A stretch of 64,000 nucleotides of DNA from Candidatus Gastranaerophilales bacterium (GTDB lineage: Bacteria > Cyanobacteriota > Vampirovibrionia > Gastranaerophilales > Gastranaerophilaceae). A model generated the notes under the pieces. The model did no database searches, was not told where the DNA came from, and saw nothing but the letters and a program-made list of their open reading frames with translations. Both the position numbers and the translations under genes were made by a program. Positions 56,739-64,000 of the stretch are shown here, one piece after another; position 1 is the first letter of the stretch, and each line of letters starts with the position of its first letter. The stretch is taken from positions 62,001 to 126,000 of the forward strand of contig CALUVL010000002.1 in assembly GCA_944324225.1 (NCBI GenBank), written 5' to 3'.

Positions 56739-59578
56739 GATGCACCTGCGCTAATATCAACAAGCAATGGGACATCAAAAGGCTGTCCGAGTTCCATTGC
56801 TTCTAAAACTATGTTCTTAACTTTATCAAATTCTGTTTTCTTAACTTCCAAAACCAGTTCGTCGTGAACCTGTAACAATAATTTTGACTCTATATTGTTT
56901 TCTTTTAACTTGTTATTCAACGAAATCATTGCAAGTTTAATTAAATCAGCGGCGGTTCCTTGCATTGGATGATTAATTGCTGCACGTTTTCCGAATTCTC
57001 TGATTTGGGTGTTTGAACTCGAAAGTTCTGATTCCAGATGTCTTTTTCGTCCGTATATTGACTCGACATATCCCTTTTTTTCGGCTTTTGTCACAATATC
57101 ATGCATATATTTCTTTACTCCTGGATATGTCTTAAAATATCTGTTTATAAAGTCTTCAGCTTCTTCCCAGGTTATACCGAGCGCTTTTGCTAATCCGTAT
57201 TTGCTCTGCCCGTAAATAATACCGAAATTAACAGCTTTAGACTTGTAGCGCATATCTTTTGTAACCTGCTCAACCGGTACATCAAAAACTTTAGATGCTG
57301 TGAGCGTATGAATATCTTCTCCGGATTTAAAAGCTTCAATTAAGTGTTTGTCCTGAGATATATGGGCAAGCAAACGCAATTCAATCTGTGAATAATCGGC
57401 AGACATTATCAGATAATTTATCCTGTCTTTTGGAACAAATGCATTCCGAATTTTATTGCCCTCTTCTGTTCTTACTGGAATGTTTTGTAGATTCGGGTTT
57501 GAAGATGAAAGACGGCCGGTTGCAGTAATTGTTTGATTAAATGTTGTGTGAATTCGTCCGTCAGCCTGATTTATTAGTGTCGGTAATGCATCAGTGTATG
57601 TTGTTTTTAATTTCGTATATTTCCTATATTGCAGAATAAGATCTGCGATTTCATGCTCTGCAGCCAGTTCCTCTAAAATCTCGGCACTTGTTGAATATTT
57701 TTTATTTTTTCTTTTCTTCGGATTTTCAAGCTTTAGTTTATCAAAAAGAATTTCGCCGACCTGACGTGGTGAATTGATGTTAAATCCCTCTCCTGCAAGA
57801 GCGTATATTTTACGTTCCAATTTGTGTATAATGCTATCCATTGATTGTGACAGTGAATGAAGATAATCAACATCAATAGAAACCCCGGTATATTCCATGT
57901 CTGCAAGCACAAAAGATAGAGGAAGTTCAATACTGTTTATGAGTTTTAGTTCTTTTTTGTCCAGTTTCTTGTACCAGAATGCGGTCAAATCTAAAATGGT
58001 AGCTGTCACATCAACACTATAAGCAAAAACACCTTCTTTTGATGCATCCATAATGGATATTCTTTTTTTGCGGCTGGCCTCAAAAGGCGCAAATTCAGAC
58101 ATTATATGGTTTAATCGTTCAATTGACTGCACCCCGAGTTCATGGTTTCTTGCGGGTTCTTTAACATAACTTGCAAGCATTACATCAAAAACAATCCCTT
58201 GCAAATTAATATTGAGCACTCTGAAAATATTAAATTCAACCTTTGCATCATAAGTAATCTTTTTTATATTTTCATTTTCCAGTAAAGGTTTTATAGCCTC
58301 TATAACATTCTGCAAGGAAAGCTGATTTTCTCCTCCGACAGGGACAAAGAAACTTTTTGTTCTGGCTGATTCATTTTTTCCTATGCAAAGGTCATCGGAA
58401 TAACTAAAATTTGTGTTGTAAGCAAATGCAAAGCCTCTCAGTTTTACGTCAACAGGACTTTTAACTTCACCGATGGCTTTGAATGAAAAAACACCTGCAT
58501 TATTAAGTTCATCTAACATTTTATTTAATGCATCAGGTGTTGTTATTTCTTCTTGATCATACTTTAAATTAAATTTATCCATCTCAGTTTTTACGGCTTC
58601 GCTAAAAAGACCGAGCTGGCCTCCTGCAGATGATGTTATTATTTGAGCCACAGGTTCTGAGGCTTGATAATTTCTGTCGAAAACTGATAAAATTGAATTT
58701 ATATTTCTTAAAAAACTATAGAATTGAAGTTTTGTAAGAAATTCAGTAACAGCTTTTATATCAGGAAGTTCAATGTTTGTGCAGGAAAAATCAAAATCAA
58801 TATCCAAATCTCTCACAATTGTTGCAAGATACTGGCTTAGTTTAGCAATTTCGACACCGTTTTCTATTCTTGAGCGAACAGCTTTTTCATTGATTTCATC
58901 ACTATGTTCTAATATTTTATCAAGTGTTTTGTACTGAGCAAGAAGTTTGCATGCTGTTTTTTCACCTATGCCTTTGATCCCGGGAATACAATCTGAAGTA
59001 TCGCCCCTTAAAGCTTTGTAATCAATAACCTGATCCGGATAAACGCCTAATTTTTCGTGAATTTTGTTCCAATCATATTCAACAAGTTCTCCTTTTGAGG
59101 GCAGGATAACCTTTACGCAACCGTTTGAATCAACAAGCTGAAATGCGTCCTGATCGCCTGTCAAAATCAATACTTTATGACCGAGTTCGCATGCCTTTTT
59201 GGAAATAGTTCCGATTACATCATCCGCCTCAAAGCCTTCTTTAGTGAAAATAGGAATATTAAAAGCCTTCAAACCTTCAAAAATCAGATTCATTTGAATT
59301 TTCATCGGATCAGGCATTGCCGCACGATTTGACTTATATTCAGGAAACTTTTCTACTCTGAATGTCTGATGGCTTACGTCAAAAGCAACGGCTATTGCGT
59401 CCGGATTCAAATCTTTATTCTTTAGCAAATCAAACACAGATTTAAAAAATCCGTAAACCGCCCAGCTCGGGGTGCCGTCAGTTGTTTTCATATTTGTTCT
59501 TTCCAGCGCATAATACTGGCGGAAAGCAAGAGCATGTCCATCTATTAAAATTAATGTTTTACTATTTCCCATATCCAT
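56726..59578 (-). CDS. polA: DNA polymerase I
   Basis: A 950-residue repair and Okazaki-processing polymerase. The 5'-3' exonuclease domain (1-290) is complete (LIDGHALAFR, DDVIGT, LTGDQDAFQLV, GIGEKTACKLL). The 3'-5' exonuclease region has lost its metal-binding acids: the usual DTE reads FSFKAIG, so proofreading is probably absent. The polymerase domain has SADYSQIELRLLAHIS (motif A), KAVNFGIIYG (motif B) and QVHDELVLEV (motif C). ATG at 59578 or 59572 is possible. No ribosome binding site is clear. Confidence 0.96.
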   Translation of the reverse strand: MDMGNSKTLILIDGHALAFRQYYALERTNMKTTDGTPSWAVYGFFKSVFDLLKNKDLNPDAIAVAFDVSHQTFRVEKFPEYKSNRAAMPDPMKIQMNLIFEGLKAFNIPIFTKEGFEADDVIGTISKKACELGHKVLILTGDQDAFQLVDSNGCVKVILPSKGELVEYDWNKIHEKLGVYPDQVIDYKALRGDTSDCIPGIKGIGEKTACKLLAQYKTLDKILEHSDEINEKAVRSRIENGVEIAKLSQYLATIVRDLDIDFDFSCTNIELPDIKAVTEFLTKLQFYSFLRNINSILSVFDRNYQASEPVAQIITSSAGGQLGLFSEAVKTEMDKFNLKYDQEEITTPDALNKMLDELNNAGVFSFKAIGEVKSPVDVKLRGFAFAYNTNFSYSDDLCIGKNESARTKSFFVPVGGENQLSLQNVIEAIKPLLENENIKKITYDAKVEFNIFRVLNINLQGIVFDVMLASYVKEPARNHELGVQSIERLNHIMSEFAPFEASRKKRISIMDASKEGVFAYSVDVTATILDLTAFWYKKLDKKELKLINSIELPLSFVLADMEYTGVSIDVDYLHSLSQSMDSIIHKLERKIYALAGEGFNINSPRQVGEILFDKLKLENPKKRKNKKYSTSAEILEELAAEHEIADLILQYRKYTKLKTTYTDALPTLINQADGRIHTTFNQTITATGRLSSSNPNLQNIPVRTEEGNKIRNAFVPKDRINYLIMSADYSQIELRLLAHISQDKHLIEAFKSGEDIHTLTASKVFDVPVEQVTKDMRYKSKAVNFGIIYGQSKYGLAKALGITWEEAEDFINRYFKTYPGVKKYMHDIVTKAEKKGYVESIYGRKRHLESELSSSNTQIREFGKRAAINHPMQGTAADLIKLAMISLNNKLKENNIESKLLLQVHDELVLEVKKTEFDKVKNIVLEAMELGQPFDVPLLVDISAGASWKE

Positions 59579-59645
59579 ATTTTTTCATAAATCAGGACTT
59601 TTGACAAATATGTTAAGCAGAAAATTGGTAAAAAACAATTAAAAA

Positions 59646-59673
59646 TCTGCTGCAACATCCTTGTCACAGCAGA
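59646..59673 (-). terminator. Terminator of the tig-clpP-clpX operon
   Basis: TCTGCTG and CAGCAGA form a stem around a 14-base loop. On the minus strand TTTTTAATTGTTTTTT follows. It lies 38 bases beyond the clpX stop. Confidence 0.75.
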
Positions 59674-59710
59674 ATTATAACTGATTAATGAAATCATCTT
59701 AATTTCATGC

Positions 59711-61015
59711 TTACGCAGAGATTTCTTTATTTTCATCATTTTTCGTCGGCAACTGTATCAATTCAGCCTGATTTCTGTTTTTTACCATATCAGCAGTAAT
59801 AACAAATTTATCAATATTGCCTTTTGTTGGAACATCATACATAACATCAAGCATAATTTCTTCAACAATTGAACGCAATGCTCTGGCTCCGGTGTTTCGT
59901 TTTAAAGCTTCCTGAGCAATCAAATCAACAGCTTCTGGTTCAAATTCAAGATCAACACCATCCATTTCCATTAAACATTTATACTGTTTAAGAACTGCAT
60001 TCTTAGGTTCTGTCAAAATATTTTTCAAGGCTTTTTCATTCAACTGATCAAGTACTGCATAAATTGGCACACGGCCGATAAATTCAGGAATCAAACCAAA
60101 TTTAACTAGGTCATCCGGTTGCAATTTCTTAAGTAATTTAACAGCATTTGCTTCTTTGTCAGCCTGTGACATTGGTGCTTTTGCGCCAAAACCAATAGTG
60201 GAACCTTCATTTGTTCGTCGTTCAATAATTTTTTCCAAACCAACAAAGGCACCGCCAACTATAAACAAGATGTTACTTGTATCAATTTCAATAAATTCCT
60301 GATGCGGATGCTTTCTGCCCCCTTGAGGTGGTACGTGTGCAACAGTGCCCTCAATCATTTTTAAAAGAGCCTGCTGAACTCCTTCACCTGATACATCCCG
60401 TGTAATTGATGTGTTTTCAGATTTTCTTGAAATTTTATCAATTTCATCTATATATATAATTCCTCTTTCTGCTTTGGTGCTGTCAAAATCTGCGTTTTGA
60501 TATAATCTTAGAAGAATATTTTCAACGTCATCCCCGACATAACCTGCTTCTGTTAATGTTGTTGCATCCGCAACAGCAAAAGGAACATCCAGCATTTTTG
60601 CGAGCGTTTGAGCCAACAAAGTCTTACCGCTTCCTGTTGGACCTACAAGAAGAATGTTTGATTTCTGAATTTCAACATTATCTTTTAAGTTAGTTGACTT
60701 GTTGTGTTTAAGACGTTTGTAATGGTTATAAACAGCAACAGCAAGAACTTTTTTTGCATCATCCTGACCGATTATATACTGGTCAAGATATTCCTTGATT
60801 TCGTGAGGTTTGGGAATCGGTTTTTCTTCTTTTGCTTCTTCTTCAATTCCGTCTTTTTCTTTGTTCTCAAAAAATTCTTCGTCAAGGATTTCGTTACAAA
60901 GTTCTACGCATTCATCGCATATATAAACTTCAGGACCTGCAATTAATTTCTTAACCTGATCCTGTGATTTTCCGCAAAATGAACATTTTAATCTGCTGTC
61001 ATCATGTTTAGGCAT
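59711..61015 (-). CDS. clpX: ATP-dependent Clp protease ATP-binding subunit ClpX
   Basis: An AAA+ unfoldase that feeds ClpP. The 434-residue protein has an N-terminal zinc domain (CSFCGKS at 11-17 and CDECVELC), Walker [16 protein letters not shown], Walker B IIYIDEID, the pore loop near GYVGDDVE, and the IGF-type ClpP loop in STIGFGAKA. Order tig-clpP-clpX is common. AAGGAG lies before the ATG. Confidence 0.97.
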   Translation of the reverse strand: MPKHDDSRLKCSFCGKSQDQVKKLIAGPEVYICDECVELCNEILDEEFFENKEKDGIEEEAKEEKPIPKPHEIKEYLDQYIIGQDDAKKVLAVAVYNHYKRLKHNKSTNLKDNVEIQKSNILLVGPTGSGKTLLAQTLAKMLDVPFAVADATTLTEAGYVGDDVENILLRLYQNADFDSTKAERGIIYIDEIDKISRKSENTSITRDVSGEGVQQALLKMIEGTVAHVPPQGGRKHPHQEFIEIDTSNILFIVGGAFVGLEKIIERRTNEGSTIGFGAKAPMSQADKEANAVKLLKKLQPDDLVKFGLIPEFIGRVPIYAVLDQLNEKALKNILTEPKNAVLKQYKCLMEMDGVDLEFEPEAVDLIAQEALKRNTGARALRSIVEEIMLDVMYDVPTKGNIDKFVITADMVKNRNQAELIQLPTKNDENKEISA

Positions 61016-61029
61016 TTTATCTCCTTTTA

Positions 61030-61623
61030 TTAGCCTTTAACACTGTCACGTGTAACCACTTTGTCAATCATACCGTACTCTAACGCTTCAGCCGGAGTCA
61101 TTATGTAATCTCTATCGGTATCTTTTTCAATTTTCTTTAATGACTGTCCTGTATTGTTTGCAAGAATTTCATTCAAGGTTTTCTTAATTCTGATAATTTC
61201 AGCGGCCTGAATTTCAATATCGGTTGCCTGTCCTTGTGCGCCGCCAAGAGGCTGGTGAATAAGAACTCTTGAGTGAGGAAGAGCCATTCTTTTGCCTTTT
61301 TTACCGGCTGCAAGAAGAAATGCCCCCATTGAAGCCGCCTGACCAAGGCATATAGTTGAAACATCTGCTCTTATATGCTGCATTGTGTCATATATTGCCA
61401 GACCTGCTGTAACACTTCCGCCCGGACTGTTTATGTATAACATAATATCCTTTTCCGGATTTTCACTATCAAGCAGCAAAAGTTGCGCAACTATTAAATT
61501 TGCAACCATATCATCAATAGGAGTGCCTAAAAAGATGATTCGTTCTCTTAACAGTCTTGAGAATATATCAAAAGAACGTTCTCCTCTGCTTGATTGTTCA
61601 ATTACCACAGGTACAAAGCTCAT
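61030..61623 (-). CDS. clpP: ATP-dependent Clp protease proteolytic subunit ClpP
   Basis: A serine protease of 197 residues. It has the start [23 protein letters not shown], the catalytic serine in [12 protein letters not shown], histidine in [13 protein letters not shown] and aspartate in [20 protein letters not shown]. It forms the tetradecamer with ClpX, encoded 14 bases downstream. AAGGAAA precedes the ATG. Confidence 0.97.
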   Translation of the reverse strand: MSFVPVVIEQSSRGERSFDIFSRLLRERIIFLGTPIDDMVANLIVAQLLLLDSENPEKDIMLYINSPGGSVTAGLAIYDTMQHIRADVSTICLGQAASMGAFLLAAGKKGKRMALPHSRVLIHQPLGGAQGQATDIEIQAAEIIRIKKTLNEILANNTGQSLKKIEKDTDRDYIMTPAEALEYGMIDKVVTRDSVKG

Positions 61624-61660
61624 ATTTTGTTTCCTTTCTTATTTCATTATAATATTTTTA

Positions 61661-62983
61661 CTATTTGGATTCTACTTTTTGTTTTTTAGGTTTTATAAAA
61701 TTAACAGAATTTTTTTCCATCAAAAAGTCCCTAACTTTGTCGTTCAAAGCTTGCTGAGAAAGGGAAGCAATAATTTCAGGATTTTTGCCCATTTGTTTCA
61801 TCAAATCTTCTTGTTTCAATCCATAAGCAGCACTGAGTTGATTGAATTTTGCATGAATATCTTTCGGTTCAAGCTTAATGTTTTCTTCCTGAGCAATTTT
61901 GCCTATTACAAGTGAATTTTTAATTCTGAATTTTGCATCTTCTCTGATTGTATCGGCCAGTTTGTCTTTGCCTTCAGTTTTTTCCACAGCATCCCAGCTG
62001 AGCCCTTGAGCTTGAATTCTTTGTTTATAGTCATTGGTAAGAGATTCTGCTTCTCTTTCAATCATAGTTTCAGGAATATCGACACTTGCTGCTTCAACTA
62101 CTTTTTCAAATACAGCATTTTCCGATTTTTGCCTGTCTGATGTCTCTTTTTGTTTGTCAAGATACTTCTGAATATCAGCCTTGAATTCATCCACTGTTTT
62201 GAACGGACCTACTTTTTGTGCGAATGCATCATTTAATTCAGGCACTTTTCTTTCTTTAATTTCATTTAATTTGATTTTAAAAATTGCAGGCTGTCCTTTA
62301 AGCTTGTCATCATGATAGTTCTCAGGGAAAGTAACTTTTATTTCAAATTCATCACCGATATTTTTGCCTACTATTTGTTCGGCAAAGCCAGGGATAAAGT
62401 TTGAATGTCCCAGGTCAAGCGGATAATTTTGGGCATCTCCGCCTTCAATTTTTTCACCGTTTACGGAACCTTCAAAATCAATTACAGCAATATCTGTCTC
62501 TTTTGTTGGTCTGTCAACAACCAGTTCCAGTGTTGAATACTGGCTTAATACATTCTGAAGTGCTTTATCAAAAGCATCCTCAGGCATTTCAGTACTTTCT
62601 ACATCAACTTTCAAGTCTTTATAGGCTCCGAGAATAACTTCGGGTCTTGTTTCAACCTTCAATTCAACAGTTAAATCCTGTCCGAGAGTATAATCAAATT
62701 TTGTTATATAAGGCTGGGTAATAACATCAAGATTGTTTTCTTTTATTGCTTCTGCAATTACAGACGGCATAAGCTTATCAAGAGCTTCATGCTTAATTCG
62801 TTCTGTTCCGACCTGTCTTTCAATAACAGTGCGGGGAGCTTTTCCTCTTCTGAAGCCGTCTATATTAACATACTGAGCAATTTTTCTGACTGCTTCATCA
62901 TATGCTTTAGCAGCATCTTTTGCCGGAATTGTAATATCTATTTTATAGATGTTGTCATTTTCTTTTTCTACTGCAAATTTCAT
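61661..62983 (-). CDS. tig: Trigger factor
   Basis: A ribosome-bound chaperone and prolyl isomerase of 440 residues. The ribosome-binding signature is GFRRGKAPRTVIE (43-55). The FKBP-like isomerase domain runs from about 155 to 245 (DIAVIDFEGSVNGEKIEGGDAQNYPLDLG, FPENYHDDKLKGQPAIF). The C-terminal helical arms follow. AAAGGAAAA precedes the ATG, and a promoter lies at 63022-63049. Confidence 0.96.
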   Translation of the reverse strand: MKFAVEKENDNIYKIDITIPAKDAAKAYDEAVRKIAQYVNIDGFRRGKAPRTVIERQVGTERIKHEALDKLMPSVIAEAIKENNLDVITQPYITKFDYTLGQDLTVELKVETRPEVILGAYKDLKVDVESTEMPEDAFDKALQNVLSQYSTLELVVDRPTKETDIAVIDFEGSVNGEKIEGGDAQNYPLDLGHSNFIPGFAEQIVGKNIGDEFEIKVTFPENYHDDKLKGQPAIFKIKLNEIKERKVPELNDAFAQKVGPFKTVDEFKADIQKYLDKQKETSDRQKSENAVFEKVVEAASVDIPETMIEREAESLTNDYKQRIQAQGLSWDAVEKTEGKDKLADTIREDAKFRIKNSLVIGKIAQEENIKLEPKDIHAKFNQLSAAYGLKQEDLMKQMGKNPEIIASLSQQALNDKVRDFLMEKNSVNFIKPKKQKVESK

Positions 62984-63021
62984 ACATTTTTCCTTTACTG
63001 ATTATATTAATATCTTTTGAA

Positions 63022-63049
63022 ATTATAGCGCAAAAAACTTTTTGTGCAA
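63022..63049 (-). promoter_or_regulatory. Promoter of tig-clpP-clpX
   Basis: On the minus strand TTGCAC (63049-63044), 16 bases, TATAAT (63027-63022). The start near 63015 leaves about 31 leader bases with AAAGGA. No heat-shock type element was recognised. Confidence 0.65.
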
Positions 63050-63088
63050 GTCCACCAGAAATAGGATAACTTAAAGAATTGCACCAGC

Positions 63089-63117
63089 TTGCAAAAGTTA
63101 AAATTCTATGTTAGCCT
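63089..63117 (+). promoter_or_regulatory. Probable leaderless promoter of the DUF374 gene
   Basis: TTGCAA (63089-63094), 17 bases, TAGCCT (63112-63117) preceded by TGT; the ATG follows after seven bases. It is divergent from the tig promoter. Confidence 0.5.
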
Positions 63118-63124
63118 AACTTGT

Positions 63125-63829
63125 ATGGTCAGATTAATAAATGCTGATAATATAATATATTTGAAAAAATTTTTGAATGGTATATTAAAGACGCAGGAGA
63201 TTTTCACAATAATTAAAAGTGTTGAGCACCCTGAAGTTGGACCATGTATTTATGCAATGTGGCATGGAAATCAGTTTTGTGTTTATGGGATACCAAATAG
63301 AGGAAAAGTAAATGTATTTGTAAGCACTTCACTGGATGGAGATATAATTACTTATTGTGCAAACAATCTCGGACTTAAGACAATCAGAGGGTCTACAGCT
63401 AGAAAAGGTGCTGTTGGCGGAACAATGCAGGCTATTGAGGCTCTAAAAAATGGTGAATCCATAGCTATTATGGTTGATGGGCCAAAAGGACCCGCCGGTA
63501 AAGTTAAAGGCGGAATTATTAAAATTGCCAATATGGCAAGGGTTCCTATTGTTCCTGTCCACTGGTATTCTCCTCAGTTCAATTTTGTAAAACTGCCTAG
63601 CTGGGACAGCTTGACTACTCCCATATTTCTCACCAGAATTATTAATATCTACGGCACACCAATATATATTCAGGATGAACTCAATGTTGAAACCGAACAG
63701 AAATATAAAGATAAAATAAAGCAATCATTAATAAATCTTGAACAAAAGGCTCCTGAAATATTTAAGGAGGTAAAACACGATATACCATGGAAACTAAATC
63801 TGGACTTAAATTATCCGCATTACAATTAA
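63125..63829 (+). CDS. DUF374 lysophospholipid acyltransferase-family protein
   Basis: The family is related to KDO/lipid A acyltransferases and lies at the membrane. The 234-residue protein shows CIYAMWHGNQFCVYG with the catalytic-type H, the STSLDGDII block, RGSTARKGAVGGT, MVDGPKGPAGKVKGGIIKIA and VPIVPVHW. Together they match DUF374. A TTG at 63089 would place the start on the -35 element, so ATG 63125 is used. The presence suggests an outer-membrane organism. It overlaps the next gene. Confidence 0.85.
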   Translation: MVRLINADNIIYLKKFLNGILKTQEIFTIIKSVEHPEVGPCIYAMWHGNQFCVYGIPNRGKVNVFVSTSLDGDIITYCANNLGLKTIRGSTARKGAVGGTMQAIEALKNGESIAIMVDGPKGPAGKVKGGIIKIANMARVPIVPVHWYSPQFNFVKLPSWDSLTTPIFLTRIINIYGTPIYIQDELNVETEQKYKDKIKQSLINLEQKAPEIFKEVKHDIPWKLNLDLNYPHYN

Positions 63830-64000
63830 ATTCCATTACCGGAAACAAACAGGCCAATATTGAAAAAGTTAATAATTTAATCACTCAAAATCTTGCCTCT
63901 GATACTGATGTCTTAATTTTGCCGGAAGTGTGGACTGTAGGATGGGCTTGTGATGAATTTCCTAAAAGCGCAGAAATTGCAAATGATCAGAGTCCTGTAC
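63787..64000 (+). CDS. Carbon-nitrogen hydrolase (nitrilase family), 5' part only
   Basis: The gene is cut by the window end; 71 codons are visible. The start LKLSALQLNSITGNKQANIEKV and the strand VLILPEVW contain the first catalytic glutamate (in PE) of the nitrilase Glu-Lys-Cys triad; the others lie outside. Family members are omega-amidases, amidases or NAD synthetase domains. The ATG at 63787 lies inside the DUF374 gene (43-base overlap in another frame), with GGAGG about 17 bases before it. Confidence 0.8.
   Translation, partial: METKSGLKLSALQLNSITGNKQANIEKVNNLITQNLASDTDVLILPEVWTVGWACDEFPKSAEIANDQSPV

Noticed and set aside
1-64000. CRISPR array or rRNA operon
   Set aside because: No regularly spaced repeats of 23-40 bases and no rRNA-like conserved stretches were seen; the only regular array is the 8-bp repeat near 2.6 kb.

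Overview
The window reads as an A+T-rich bacterial chromosome segment, most likely from a non-photosynthetic cyanobacterial relative of the gut (Gastranaerophilales/Melainabacteria type). This is inferred from the mix of an SLH-domain envelope protein, a DUF374 lipid acyltransferase, ThyX instead of ThyA, a GatD-like amidotransferase, several TPR proteins, CHASE2-GGDEF and very low G+C. No rRNA, CRISPR array or insertion sequence was seen. Six tRNA genes are present: Pro-TGG, Leu-TAG, Tyr-GTA, Thr-GGT, Thr-TGT and Arg-CCT.

Layout. 1-2.8 kb is core (yidC-queA). 2,789-19,441 is an integrated element in the 3' half of tRNA-Pro, bounded by identical 42-bp direct repeats. Its right end carries int, a 59-aa excisionase-like protein, an AAA+ helicase and a prim-pol. 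Its left and middle parts carry cargo: a Cap4/DUF4297-like nuclease plus HerA ATPase (a known anti-phage pairing), a RelE/Gp49-type toxin with a convergently placed XRE antitoxin, a methylase-like protein without its NPPY motif, a WG-repeat protein, a second small tyrosine recombinase, a MerR regulator, a three-gene operon (zinc-ribbon membrane protein, PD-(D/E)XK nuclease, anchored protein) and a shrunken SMC-like ATPase fused to a helix-turn-helix. No capsid, terminase, relaxase or secretion genes are visible, so it resembles a satellite or an integrative plasmid.

19.4-64 kb is mostly housekeeping in short operons: thioesterase-rluB-coaE, ABC transporter-DUF1015, ugd, rplS-rbgA-rnhB, umuC, galE, pckA, marR-cupin, dedA, thyX, rpmE, proS, gatD-gtrA, tatD, tlyA, polA, tig-clpP-clpX, DUF374 and a nitrilase-family gene cut by the window end. 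Scattered among them are eukaryote-like or effector-like proteins: an ADP-ribosyltransferase fold, an HCX5R phosphatase, a kinase fold, a GNAT and a CHAP-like protein.

Gene expression signals are unusual. At least ten genes lack a Shine-Dalgarno site and have a -10 element (often TGnTATAAT) ending 6-7 nt before the ATG, so transcription should start on the start codon itself. Other genes have ordinary AGGAGG sites. Several good hairpin terminators sit between convergent genes.
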